A DNA stretch of 64,000 bases. Source: Stratiolaelaps scimitus. Its lineage: Eukaryota > Arthropoda > Arachnida > Mesostigmata > Laelapidae. Below are positions 1 through 10,661 of the stretch, one piece after another; position 1 is the stretch's first letter, and each line of letters begins with the position of its first letter. The stretch is from NCBI GenBank assembly GCA_019614645.1, contig JABWDB010000008.1:2170001-2234000 (forward strand), written 5' to 3'. The position numbers were made by a program, and so were the translations under genes. Under the pieces are notes generated by a model. It had not been told where the DNA came from. It saw only the letters and a list, made by a program, of their open reading frames with translations, and did no database searches.

Positions 1-177
1 CACTGCCAGCTTGTGACGATTGCGAGGTCAACCGTACGATACTCGTTAAAGACAGGCCTTGAATGTTTGTATTGGTACTCTAGCATTGACTTGATGTAAT
101 AATCTTATTGAATGCGATATATTTCACTATACGTTATCGGGTAATGGAATAGAACTGTGGGAAAATATAGTTCTTAC

Positions 178-197
178 TATATATATATATATATATA
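178..197. repeat. (TA)10 microsatellite
   Basis: Uninterrupted TA dinucleotide run. It is the first of about twenty (AT)n arrays in the window. A short ATT run follows at 222-234. Confidence 0.95.
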
Positions 198-266
198 AAA
201 AATCTGAAGTTATTGTCATTATTATTATTATTATGAATCGTTATTGATGTTTTTGTAGTTTCGCAG

Positions 267-475
267 GTGGATGTGCCATATGTGCCGTGTATTGCTTCAA
301 TCTGTTAATCAATGAGCACCCACCCTTGACAATGTCCGAAGAAAGTCATCGAGGCCTACAAGCAGCCTTGGTATCAAGATTCGACCAGGTGGAACAGCCG
401 TCACCGCTCTACCCGGAGTGCTCCCTATCGTATAGGCAGCTCAAGACTACGTCGTTCCTCGCGTTCTCACTTTGA
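267..475 (+). CDS. candidate last coding exon, unknown membrane-type protein
   Basis: A T-rich tract ending in CGCAG at 262-266 makes a reasonable splice acceptor. If the exon is entered with two leftover bases, the frame from 269 stays open for 68 codons to TGA at 473-475. It starts with a hydrophobic stretch (GCAICAVYCFNLL) and becomes hydrophilic (SEESHRGLQ, then LYPECSLSYRQLK). This would suit the end of a transmembrane segment followed by a short cytoplasmic tail. If entered in phase 0 the frame closes after 13 codons. No family is recognised, and the upstream exons would lie left of the window. The composition looks like real protein, but the length is within chance expectation. Confidence 0.28.
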
Positions 476-616
476 TACATATACGTCGTGGAACGTCCGG
501 CACGTTTCATCGCTCTCGAAATGAGGAAGGCTCCCAATAGGGCCACCTATCAACCGATGGTGGTTGTGAAGGTGGAATGGGGGTGAATTAGTAATGCCCT
601 TAAAGGACGAAAGACG

Positions 617-635
617 ATATATATATATATATATA
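617..635. repeat. (AT)9 microsatellite
   Basis: Pure AT run. Confidence 0.95.
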
Positions 636-1310
636 CTAGATCTTCTTTTATGGCCCGTCCGCCGTCGACGAGTCGCTAGTTGCTAACGACGACGACGACG
701 ATGACGTACACGGAGTTGGCTTGCCTACATCAAAGACCCGACATTGTCTTCGCCGCTGAGGCGAAAGAGGAGCAATTTTTTCTTTATACCCCGCCCCTCA
801 ATCTGTGCTCTTCGCCTTCCGTTCCACCCCCATCTCTATGTAATGGCAAACCCAATTAGGATACGAAACGCTGTTACAACGACGACGACGATGTTGCCGG
901 CGCTGGCGGTGGTGGTGATGGTGGTGGCGGCGGCGTCCGTGAACTTAAGCTTAGTAATCCGATAAAAACGAGGGTGCATTCAGCGGCGACGATCGTCGCT
1001 GGCTGGGCAGGGTGGCATCACGCTGTTTGTGAAGGGCCAAACACGTAACGAGTGAGAACGGATAGAGAGAGAGAGATAGAGAGATAGAGAGCAAATGGTA
1101 TAGAATTATAGTACAACTAATAATAATAATAATAACAAGTATAAACAAAACAAGCCTAACCATTATCGTTGTCTAATAGTTACTTTTGCGTTTCGAAACA
1201 CAATAAATCAGTATGGGTTTAATCATTATGATTAATATTGCTATAGAGGCGTAGTTTGTCTCCTAATTGAGTTTCCATGAATTCGTTGCTAACGAGTGGT
1301 AACATGTGTG

Positions 1311-1322
1311 TTTCAGGTAAGC
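1311..1322 (+). promoter_or_regulatory. possible recursive splice junction CAG|GTAAGC
   Basis: TTTCAG at 1311-1316 is followed at once by GTAAGC at 1317-1322, so an acceptor and a donor are fused with no exon between them. The upstream tract (TGTGTGTTTCAG) is only moderately pyrimidine-rich. The frame after the AG reads V-S-V-H-L-H-G and then stops. It is the weakest of the three GTRAGY-type junctions on this strand. Confidence 0.2.
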
Positions 1323-1506
1323 GTGCATCTCCATGGATGAATTCGGATTAATCTGTCTGTGTTTAGCAAGGGGATTCGCTGTTAGGGGTCACGAATTCGT
1401 TGGGACAACGCGCAAGCTGAACCGGTGGTGATCACTTGCAACCACAGCGCAAAATTGTAGCAAAATCAGCGTGCGCACTATGCACTACCCGCGTCGAACA
1501 ACCATT

Positions 1507-1527
1507 TATATATATATATATATATAT
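1507..1527. repeat. (TA)10 microsatellite
   Basis: Pure TA run. It accounts for the YIYIYI stretches seen in both strands' frames here. Confidence 0.95.
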
Positions 1528-1672
1528 CTTTGTATCAAAACATTCAAAATCTATAAAAACCAATACAGCTGTCGCGTCTTCTACCTCGAGCAACGATCGG
1601 ACCTATGCAAGAACCAAGCGCGGACAGGAGCACGCCGCAAGTTTCTGACATTTGAATTTTGTAGCTCGTTTC

Positions 1673-1678
<6 letters not shown>

Positions 1679-1704
<26 letters not shown>

Positions 1705-1706
1705 GG
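1679..1706. repeat. (AT)14 microsatellite
   Basis: Pure AT run, followed at 1719-1741 by imperfect CAG/CAA triplets. Confidence 0.95.
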
Positions 1707-2873
1707 TAAGCAGCGCCAGCAACAGCAGCAACAACAACAACATCGTCATAAATGCATATCAATGTCAAGATAAAAAGAGAGAGAGAGAGAGGAGAGGGTA
1801 GCAGCGTAGTCGCAGCGGCAGGACCCATGGGGCTGTACTTTAAACAGCTCACGTCGTCAGCGCATGTCAATCCTCTCTGTGTCTTAGAAATTTTTCGTCA
1901 ACTCACAGCCTCACAGTGAACATCACCGCCCCCACCTCTCTATCTATCGTTCCTTTGTACATACTTCGCCTACTGGCGAGTGGTACCAGCGGTGTCCCCC
2001 CCCCCTCTTCAGACAACAGCTTTTGGGCTGTGGCGACACGATGAACGCTTTATTGGTAGCGCACAACAGCAACAGAATTCAGCAGCAGCAGTAGCAGCAG
2101 CCGTATGTAGAACTGTGGTGGTCTCCCGCAACAGAACAGAGATATAACAAGAACAAACGTGCCACTCATCTCGCATTCAGTTTTCAACGCCCAACCCTCA
2201 CTTCTGTAGTGAATAGGAGCGACCCAGCAAACGCACAGGGGCTAGGACGCAGAGCTCGATCATAGAAAGCAAAAGATATGAAAACAAGACAAAGCGAGAG
2301 AGAGCGAGAGAGGTGACAGAATTAAACAGCTCGGGTGTGTCGTCTCATGTCGCTGCTGCTACTGCTGGTGACTTATGGTCACCGTATTTAGCTAGCAAAA
2401 ATAGTGCCGCGCGTGTTGTTTATTTCTCGCCGATGATTAAAGCGAACAGCAAAGTGGGTGAGGCTGCCTGAGTGGCCGTCTCACATGTGTCACCTCTGTT
2501 CTGGCGGTTGAGGCGTTGACCGTCATTCGTACACCCTACAAGTACCCAAACCTGACCGGGGGAAGAAATGAAAAAGACACAAAGTTTGTTGAAATTAGCA
2601 GCCACGACGACAAGTGGTCGACCTTCCTCGACCATGCCACCGAGAGGTCTTTTCCGCAGCAAGTGGCGACGAATGCATTGACTGCACTCTCGTCAGACTC
2701 CGCCCGCCTTTAGAACACCATCACTGCTGCCAAAGACGTCGCCGCCCGTCTCCACGTCACCGGCAATCGCTGGCATGACGGCGCTACATCGCGGTGGGGT
2801 CGCGCCACCAGCGATGGACAGGTCATCACTGGTTCGCATTCACATATGCGGTACATATTACTCCCACACACAA

Positions 2874-2894
2874 ATATATATATATATATATATA
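2874..2894. repeat. (AT)10 microsatellite
   Basis: Pure AT run directly after a short CA run. Confidence 0.95.
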
Positions 2895-3158
2895 AATTTG
2901 GGGCGTGCGGCTCTTGATCTCATGCCGTGTCGTCAATCTATTCTTTAGTCGAATGCAGAGTTTCGTCCAATGTTCCGAGTCTGCGGAGCGACTAAGGCGT
3001 TCGTGGTGGATTGCCCTGTTGTATAAATGCTGTGCTGTGCTGCCTGTGAGCTCACATTGCACAGGGGAGGAAATTCGCCGAAGGCCGCACACCCAAAGCG
3101 GACGTTCGTGCAATTCGACTGATTGCGAAACAGCTGAGAGTATGATTATTATTAGCAT

Positions 3159-3264
3159 ATTATTATTATTATTATTATGAATAGGTTAGCCCAAACAGGA
3201 CTCAAACGTGCACACGTACGATCACATGGTACATGCTATAGGAGTGGCAAAGTACGATTAGACG
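3159..3264 (-). mobile_element. tRNA-derived SINE-like element, copy 1
   Basis: Read on the minus strand, a CGTCTAAT start (3257-3264) is followed by ACGTGTGC, a B-box-like GTTTGAGTCC (3198-3207), then TTGGGCTA and an (ATT/ATA)n tail (3159-3180). The same order is present in the copy at 39241-39370: CGTCTA, ACGTGTG, B box, TTGGGCTA, trinucleotide tail. The A box is degraded. This supports a retroposed tRNA-like family rather than a working tRNA gene. Confidence 0.45.
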
Positions 3265-3323
3265 AGTATTTAACCAGTAGGGAGACTGGCTTTTTAGGCA
3301 TTTCTATGTGTCGTGCTCTCTGG

Positions 3324-3377
3324 GTATGATGTCGTGTACTGGCGGCATCAGCGCCTGTGCTGTACACGACATGATAC
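3324..3377. other. 54-nt hairpin with 16-bp arms
   Basis: Arm 3324-3339 (GTATGATGTCGTGTAC) pairs with 3362-3377 with a single mismatch. The 22-nt loop contains GGCG and CGCC, which can pair and extend the stem. Pairing does not clearly continue outside. The fold is somewhat short for a miRNA precursor and could also be a relic of an inverted-repeat element. Confidence 0.6.
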
Positions 3378-3640
3378 AGCGCTGAAACAGCTTCAATGTA
3401 TCTTCGTGGTGAGTACTATATCAAGTGTGTGAATTTGCTTATGTGTGTGTGTACTATCACATGTTGGTCGTGCCTGCTGGAAGCAACCAATGATCGTCTG
3501 AGCCTAGGACGCATCTGTGCAATTATCTTCCGGGCCAGTAGAGGAGGACGGTACTGCTTGTGTTGGGACATTTGCTGTTTCATGCACCTGTAAGCCAGAG
3601 GCTGGACGACTCGCTGAATAGTGCCATAATAATAATAATA

Positions 3641-3674
3641 GAGAGAGATAGAGACAGAGAGAGAGAGAGAGAGA
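3641..3674. repeat. (GA)n tract
   Basis: GA dinucleotides with two interruptions, preceded by an ATA run. Confidence 0.95.
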
Positions 3675-4871
3675 TGGTGAGCAAAAGCTTTCCAAAGATT
3701 AAAATCGGTTTCATCCGTTGCTCGTCATCTTTGGGGTCACCTGAGGCCACCTGGCTTTGCCTCAACCTTCCCAGCTATCGTCGATAGCCTGCCCACATGC
3801 TGTTCCCACCGATCTCTAGCTGCCTGACTGACTCGCTGGCTGGCTGTCTTGTATATGTATGTCGGCACGACATTATCGGACATGCCATGCACTGAGCTCT
3901 TATCAACAGCCGAGATGGCGAGCTAGACAGACATCTTTTGAGGAGAGCTATCGATCGGTATCCGCCAGTTGGCGAGTATTTTTCAAGCGCGCTAGGCCGG
4001 TTGTCGCTGCAGCCGACGCATTGGCCCTTCTTTACTAGACATCATATATAGATTTTTTTTTTGACAAACCTGCTCGAATAATGCGACACATACGCAGATG
4101 GCTGCGCGGTACAGCCAGCCCTGAATGTGAAGCAGCTCAAATATATTTTGCTTATACCCCTAGGTCTCGTCTCTACCGTAGCGTTGTTCATCGCTTCGGC
4201 AGCAGTGCCTACCCTGACCTTACTAACCGCCGAGTCTATTGTGTTGATTAGCAATCGTTCACTAGCCGGTCTGATCTTCGATCTCATGACGATCGTGAAA
4301 ATAAAAACGTGGTGCAGATAACGTAGTCAATTGTGTTTATCTTTCTACGTTGTCTATTTAAGAACTCTTCTATGAGGAGGAACACCAGCGGGCGAGAGGA
4401 TTTTCGTCAACAGTCGCAATCCGGTTGTGTATTAGGTCATCCGTGTCTGACTTTATGCGCTGACCGTATTCGGGTATAATATTAAGCGCGCGCCCACGCA
4501 CGATTCCCTTGGACCTCACGGGAATGGGCACCCTTGCATCACAGCAGCAGCAGCAGCCACCACCGCTGCTGCAACTGCCTTCTCCGTACGGTTTGATCGA
4601 AAGTGTGCATCGCTACTTCGACGTATTGTCGGTCTCCGCCGTGGCTACTGCGGCCTCAGCCAGCACTGGCTAGATTGGTGTTCATTTTTGCTTTCCGTCT
4701 CACCCCATAGCTGGCGCTCTTCCAAAGTGGCATCGCATCGTATAATACATTGGACAGATCTAAGAGGTGTGAAAGCACCATTTCGAGATGAAACAGAGAG
4801 ACACAGATCAGACACACTGAGACAGACAGGCAGGCAGACAGACAGGCTGGCTGGCACAGGCACGAAGGGAT

Positions 4872-4909
4872 GGAAAAATAGACTTGGAAGCGAGGGCGGG
4901 CAGTCAGTT
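4872..4909 (+). promoter_or_regulatory. possible core promoter (AT box plus TCAGTT initiator)
   Basis: A TCAGTT arthropod-type initiator at 4904-4909 lies about 25-30 bases after an A-rich element (GAAAAATAG, 4872-4880) in otherwise GC-rich sequence. GC-rich, CAG-rich UTR-like DNA and the small ORF at 5503 follow. I see no clear downstream promoter element. Such hexamers occur often by chance. Confidence 0.2.
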
Positions 4910-5502
4910 AGTCGATGAGTGACTCCAGTTACTTTCTGACTCGGCTTTCGCTCAATTCGACTCGACTCTACACGACTTGACGCAGTCTCGAACGAAGCGC
5001 TGCAGTGGCCTATGGGGGTGGTAGTGGCAGTGGTGGCGGCGGCGGCGGCGTCGGCGATAGTAGTGGTGGTGGCCGAACCGACCGACGCGAACGGAGTAGG
5101 CAGGCTCCAGACGATACAGGGCGGAAGAAAGAGAAATCTCCCGTTGTAATAACGGCAGCAGCGGCACATCGAGAGTTTTGCTGACATCGCGAGGACAACA
5201 GTGGAACTATTCCCGCCTGCCGGTCGGATCGCACAGTCGTCATCAGTGATTAACTCACGCTCGGCACCGAACCAAAGCAAGCAAGCCAGCAGCAGCAGCA
5301 GCAGCAGAACAACCAGTAATAGATACAGCGGTCCTCACACAGCGGTCTACACACGCACGCATTCGCTATCGTAATAGGGGGTATACCGTACTGTCTGTCG
5401 TGCTCTTCGCCACGAAGATTGAAGAAGACGAACACAAGAAGAAAAGAGAAAATAGTTCAACGCGCGAAGGACGACACTCTAAGTGTCATCCCTATTCGAT
5501 CA

Positions 5503-5703
5503 ATGGCGAGAAAATGGGAGACGGGCCGCGTCGCGGAAGCGTCTACTATGACTGCTACACTGCTGCGTCAGTGGGCTGCCGATATCGCCGAATATTTTAG
5601 AACGGAGGAAATATACGAACCACCACTAGTACTGCTCGCGGCTACCAGCGTCACTCGAGAACATGCGGATACAAAGGGGCGAAACGTGTCAAGCTCTCGT
5701 TAA
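5503..5703 (+). CDS. small ORF, 66 aa, unknown
   Basis: ATG in good context (GATCAATGGCG), then 66 codons to TAA. The frame is free of simple repeats and looks protein-like (LLRQWAADIAEYF, then EEIYEPPLVLLAATS), with acidic and aromatic residues and one amphipathic helix-like stretch. It follows the promoter-like segment at 4.9 kb. An overlapping plus frame (5400-5600) is also open and equally plausible in composition, which weakens both. No domain is recognised. It could be a uORF, a first exon or chance. Confidence 0.2.
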   Translation: MARKWETGRVAEASTMTATLLRQWAADIAEYFRTEEIYEPPLVLLAATSVTREHADTKGRNVSSSR

Positions 5704-6818
5704 TAAGAATGTTTACGACCACAGCCGTTGCTTCGTTCAGCACTCGGATAGATGTATGCGTCGACGTCCCGGCCGTTCCGAGGGATTAGTGCCATTGACT
5801 AGCCTGAATTTCAACTGACTTCGACGTTGCAGAGCATTCAGGGCGTCTCAGCGGGTAGAAGTAGTGGAATCGATAATCGATCTCGGAGCTTACATATGTG
5901 TGGCGGTTCAGAGGGCCCTAATGTATATGCAGGATTGATGATCAATCGGTAGAATCAATAGCGCAATAGGAATTCTCTCAAACGACCGAAATTGCCTATC
6001 TGGTGTCACATTAAACTTACCGCATTTCGAGGCCGTATTATTACCATTCGAACAGCGCGAATATGTTCTCTGCCATGAGACGACGGTGTGGTGATATCGT
6101 GGTGGCTTGGCATCCTCCTATTTGCCGGCGAGCCGAGCGTACCTATTCAACAATATATAAATACAATACATATATCGCACAGATCTGTAGGCGGGGCGCC
6201 ACCGTTTCGTAATTAGCCGCCGCTGTTATTACAGCGACATAGCTCTCATTGCAATATGTTGTATTACATTGCCGCTGTACGGTGTTTCGATACAGGTCCA
6301 GACAGACCATAAAGCTCGCACTTGGTCTCTAAACGTCAGCGTCATGATATACAGCAGGAAGGATGTTTGGGGCTGAACATCATGTTCGATGGGCGATATT
6401 AAAATATCTTGTGTGTGAATGACGTGTCTGGGGCGAGCCTGTTGTATTCGCTGTGGGTTCGCTCGAACCGCGGGCACAGTATTTTTTTTTTGGGGGAGGG
6501 CGGTCTGTCCGGGCAATTGTGCTTTCACTCTTGGCGGTATACGACAAGAACACCAACACTGCGTCAAGTGGCCGAATAATTTATCTTTACTGATTTTGCC
6601 GCTGGCACGCTAACTGCTTATGTTGTGGTTGCTGTTGTTGCAGTAGCCGCTGCAACTGATTCGGACTGTGGTTCGGATGGTATTATTCTGCTATTACTAT
6701 TGTTGTAATTGCGGGCCTCCGTGAGGGGTTTTCCAGGGGGCTCCCTCGCCCTTGGGTGGCGTGGAGAAAGCGGGGTAGGTATTCCGTCTTTCCTCGTAAA
6801 TAAAAAAGAAAAGAAAAA
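5704..6818. other. no gene seen
   Basis: Unremarkable mixed-composition DNA. ATCGATAATCGAT near 5869 is a short palindromic cluster. No ORF with a start codon and good composition. Confidence 0.6.
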
Positions 6819-7005
6819 TTATTGTTATTGAATTATTATATGTTCTACTATGACACAAGGCAAGACAAGTCAAAAGGCTCCTGTCAACAAATCGACTGGA
6901 GATTCGAACAGTGTTTCGTCTCGGGGGTGTCTATGTAACCCACTCCCCCTCCCCGGAGAACACAGAACACGATCGCGATCCTTCTAACCGCTAGACAACA
7001 CCAGC
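6819..7005 (-). mobile_element. tRNA-derived SINE-like element, copy 2
   Basis: On the minus strand an A-box-like TGTCTAGCGGTTAGA (within 6981-7000) precedes a B-box-like GTTCGAATCTC (6899-6909). An ATT-rich tail at 6819-6841 lies further 3'. The A-to-B spacing of about 75-90 bases is long for a plain tRNA and suits a SINE head. GTCTAGCGGT is shared with the 39241-39370 copy. Confidence 0.45.
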
Positions 7006-7913
7006 GAATACTGTCAGTCGCTCCGAGGGCGGAAATCGGTCGAGCAGTGGCGCAACCATTTGCCACAAACGAAACTAAAAATAGAGGGGCATAGTGCCGC
7101 TTTCACATACGAGGATTGTTATCTTCCAAGCTATATATTGTATGCCATTGTATTATGTTGTGTATCATGATAGCATCACGGTGTTCAGCGGCGTTGCGTC
7201 GAACAGCGTACAGCCAAACCGGCATTGCTTTTTCCTTATGGATGGTGCTTGATTATCGGTTGGCAGCGAGCGGTATCGATATCGGCGACGGCCGGCGGCT
7301 GCCTGCCTGCCTGTCTACCTGCTTGATTGGTTGCTGCTCGCCATTAGACCGTAATAGCAGCTCGAACTAAGTTGCCGGTGGCAGGTGCAGGGCGGCGGCG
7401 GCGGCGGTGGCGACGGCGGTGGTGGTGATGGTGTCAGAGGTACATCGCTGCCATCCTGATAGCGACAAGCGGCATCGTCGCATCGCTCCTGTGCTGGGCA
7501 ACAGCAACGGCCGGAGGCGAGAGCCTACTTACAGGCGATCCCAATATCTGTGCGAACATCAAACACACACACACACACGCTTGAGCATAAATACATATAA
7601 GCAAGCAACTATTTATAATATGTTCATCTGAGCCGGCAGCAGAAGCAGCCGCAGCAGCTGCTGCAGGCTGTTACGGGTCGGACAGTGTTGTGAATTGTGG
7701 TTAGTGAGGTGTGTGTGTGTGTGTATTAGGTCCCAGCCGGCGTCGTCGTTCAGAGTTCAGAGCAGCAACCGAAATGACGATCAGGAATCGCAATTTCTAT
7801 CATATTACAATTACATAATAGCACCGACACGCTTTGCTAAATGGCTATGCTTGGTTAACACCGTGCGAGTCGTTACTTTCGTTCAATTCTTCGAGATCTT
7901 CCCCGTCTCCCCT
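7006..7913. other. no clear gene; triplet and CA tracts
   Basis: GGC/GGT triplets at 7391-7430, a CA run at 7564-7577 and a GT run near 7710-7724. The frame at 7695-8135 begins inside the GT run (CVCVC). Confidence 0.6.
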
Positions 7914-8292
7914 ATGACAAATGACATTCACCAAGCAAACGGTCAAGCACAACACGCCGACTCGTCAGCCTCTAGCACAACACATGGGGTGGAGCAAGGA
8001 GGCAGGTTTCGCAGTTGTGTTATGCCAGGTTTCACAGTAAGTTCGCCAAATCATCAACAGCGTATTATTCTGTATAGACTAGATATTTATAGATCGACTC
8101 AGCCTCTTGTCTTCGTCGCTGTCGTGTTGTGCTGAGGCGAATGAGCAGCCGCGGCGGTGATGGCCGCTTGGGAAGGACAGCGCGGAGTGGCACAAATATT
8201 GTACAAGCGATTTTTTTTTTTTTTGCTAATTATGACAGAAAGAAAACAAATTGTCTCAGGCAATCGAACGCGAGCCGTCATGTCGTGTCTGA
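7914..8292 (+). CDS. candidate two-exon mini-gene, 59 aa, unknown
   Basis: Exon 1 (7914-8036) runs from ATG for 41 codons and ends in phase 0 at ACA|GTAAGT (donor 8037-8042), a near-perfect donor except for the A before it. The intron (8037-8238, 202 bp) ends with a run of about 15 T, a CTAAT branch-like motif at 8226-8230 and ACAG. Exon 2 (8239-8292) stays in frame for 17 codons to TGA. The protein is hydrophilic (MTNDIHQANGQAQHADSS at the start, KENKLSQAIEREPS near the end) with no signal peptide or known motif. A second frame entered at 8239 is also open and hydrophobic (to 8372). The splice signals are the best part of the evidence. Confidence 0.27.
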
Positions 8293-9738
8293 TGTTTGTG
8301 TACATTCGTAGATGGAACTTGTTTTTGCTGCTGTTGAGAGTTTGTTTTTCATATCGGTTTGTCTCGATTTAAGGGGACTTTGAACGAGGAAGGAGCTGCT
8401 GCTATCGTATGATTAATGATATCTTTGTCTATACACGCATTAATTACATATACGCCTATTATAGTATGGCGTATGACGAGGCACGAATGAGATTTGGGAA
8501 ACGCTAGGGCCGAGGGAAGAGAGGTTATACGATATCGCATTTGAACGCTTGAACCGGATCCCCTGAGGCAACAACTGAAGTGAGGGGTTATCTCACTTGT
8601 GTCGCCACTGTTAATGATGAACGTCTAAGAGACAGAGGGAGACACAGAGAGAGAGAGAGATTACCTGATCGTCTGATGACTGTTGGACGATGCAGTGTTT
8701 GAAATGGTGGGTTCCTCGAGCGCGCGGGCATCCGAGCTCTCATGGCCGATTTTCGACATATTTTCAGGGTTCGTTAGATTATAAGAGTTTCGGCGTTATC
8801 TTCTCTGGAAATTCCGAGTTGACCGCGCGTACATACGTACTATTTATGCATACATGTGAAATGCGTGCGGATGAAATCGAGCATACAGAAAGGGTAATTA
8901 TTGCTTGATTTTTCAGTGTGCAGGTCGAGTAGCATTTCTGGAGACAGTTTTTGGGTGCTGGGATCTCCCACACTCTCCCCGAAGTTGGGTGGTTGTATCT
9001 GCACCATTTAGACTCCGAGTCGTTCGAAGACCACCCGCGACTCAATTTGGCAATCAGTTAACCGTCTTCATGTTTGTATGCTGGCTAAACGAATATATTC
9101 TACCGTTCTCTTGTTAGTTTTAACACAGATCGTTACCGGTCATTGGAGCTGTGGAGAAGTGTGTATCGCCTGAACTAAGAAGGTAGAAAACTGCACCACC
9201 TCTGTATACATATATTATAGACGCACGCGCCTTCGTGTAAAAGCTTGCGCGTGTTAGGCGTGTGCACGTCTTCTCGGTGCAGCTATATATATATATATAT
9301 ATATATATATACGGCAGATCAGTACCGACCAGCGCAAAATTACTGTTCCCTCTAGGAGTCGCGTCAGGGCGACTGGCAACTGTCGTGAGCAGCTGTAGCC
9401 GCCCTCTCCGTACAGAGCTGGCCGACGTATGGGTTGTAAATGCAATAACAGACAACGATGAGACGGCTGAGAGCGGGAATAAAGATGGGACTCGACGGTA
9501 CAACTCTATCGTCCCTCTGTTGCTTGCTTAGCTAGTTGGTCAAAGCAAAAGCCACCGCCGCAACCGCACCACTCCACTCTGCCTCCGAGCATCAGTGCGT
9601 CTGTGGATACGTTGGCGGCGGCATCGGTGGTTGACGTTGTTTCCACTTTATAGTGGCGGAGTGCATTTATTTCGCCAATGAAAGTGGACACACGAGTTAC
9701 ATACTTATTTACAGTAGCGCGATATAGCGAGTGAACGA
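8293..9738. other. no gene seen
   Basis: Mixed DNA with a GA run at 8645-8660 and the (AT)n array at 9284-9311. A minus-strand CAG|GTAATC near 8666 is a possible donor, but no partner acceptor stands out. Confidence 0.6.
9284..9311. repeat. (TA)14 microsatellite
   Basis: Pure run. It is the last long (AT)n array before a gap of about 16 kb without any. Confidence 0.95.
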
Positions 9739-9999
9739 ATGGACCCGCGGACGAGCCTAGGAATGAAAAAACGAGTGGTAGCCAGCAGTCAACGACAGCG
9801 TGCAGTGGGAAGAGCAGTCATCGCACTCACTAGCGTTCGCCCAATGGGTTTAGTATCGGGCCGGGCTGCTGCTGCTGCTGTCGCCCGACGGAGGACAACC
9901 GAGCCGGGTGACTTGACTGGCTGGGCAAGCCTGGCAGGGCGGTGGCGTAGGGGACGGGACGGTAGTAGCGGTGAAGAGCAGCAACGAGTAGCGTCATAG
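9739..9999 (+). CDS. small ORF, 86 aa, basic, unknown
   Basis: ATG in strong context (CGAATGG), then 86 codons. The product is rich in Arg, Ala and Gly (RAAAAAVARRR, then WASLAGRWRRGRDGSSGEE), with a CTG-triplet core at 9866-9880. It could be the start of a nuclear protein or 5' UTR of the GC-rich block. The antisense frame is open across the same bases, as expected for GC-rich DNA. Confidence 0.18.
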   Translation: MDPRTSLGMKKRVVASSQRQRAVGRAVIALTSVRPMGLVSGRAAAAAVARRRTTEPGDLTGWASLAGRWRRGRDGSSGEEQQRVAS

Positions 10000-10624
10000 A
10001 AGAAGATGCGGCGACGTAAAGAAGCGTATAACGAAGACCAGCAACGGCAGCGGCTATAGCAGCCGTACTGCCACTCATCATATACCAGAAGCAGCAGCAA
10101 CGGCGGCGGCGGCGGCGGCGGCAACAGGAGCGGTAGCCGTGCAGTCGATGCAGCCGGCTACGTCGCTACGGTCACGGCTGCTCGTCGCGCGATGAGGGAT
10201 GAGAAGAAGAAGTGCTCCTTTGCTTCGACTACTACAACTACAACTACAGCTACTACTACGAGTAGTACTCGCGAAGAGGCGCCACCGGACAAGGCGATCG
10301 CTCAAAAGTCTCGTGACGATGGCGGCGGCGGCGGCGGCGGCTGCTGCTGCTGTTGGTGCTGGTCCTGATGCTGATAATGCTGGTGGTGTTGGTGACCACG
10401 GCGGTTGTGGCCGACTGGGTCTGCTGGTGGTGATCGTGGTATTGCCACTGCTGCTGCTGTGGCCGCTGCCAATATTGGCTTGGGGGCCGGCGACATGGAT
10501 GACGCTGCTGCTCAGCGCCAAGTGGAAGCGGAGCAAGGCCGAGTGGGAAAGGCTGTTTTACACTTAAGCAGCCGCGTGTCAACCCGTCGACAGCGCTGGC
10601 TGCGGCGGCGGTGGCAGCAGCAGC

Positions 10625-10661
<37 letters not shown>
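10625..10661. repeat. (GTT)12 trinucleotide array
   Basis: Pure GTT run leading into GGT triplets. It gives poly-V, poly-L or poly-N in the surrounding frames. Confidence 0.95.

Larger units (their letters stand above)
476..3158. other. non-coding stretch, intron- or intergenic-like
   Basis: No convincing gene. It holds (AT)n arrays at 617-635, 1507-1527, 1679-1706 and 2874-2894, GA tracts near 1063-1091 and 1778-1795, and CAG/CAA triplets near 1719-1741 and 2080-2100. The acceptor-donor junction at 1316 is listed separately. The ORFs here mostly translate the repeats (YIYIYI, RERERE). Confidence 0.7.
3378..5502. other. non-coding stretch with promoter-like segment
   Basis: Holds a GA tract at 3641-3674. 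From about 4.7 to 5.4 kb there is GC- and CpG-rich sequence with CAG and GGC triplets (CAG run 5287-5307, GGC run near 5037-5050) that would suit a 5' UTR. A T-rich frame at 4127-4321 encodes a hydrophobic peptide but has no ATG. Confidence 0.5.

Noticed and set aside
3396..3415. ATG with CTTCGTG|GTGAGT as a tiny first exon
   Set aside because: Only four codons; the donor is good but no promoter context or upstream support exists.
4127..4321. Hydrophobic 64-codon frame resembling a small membrane protein
   Set aside because: It begins with GTG and has no ATG near its start; T-rich DNA gives such frames easily.
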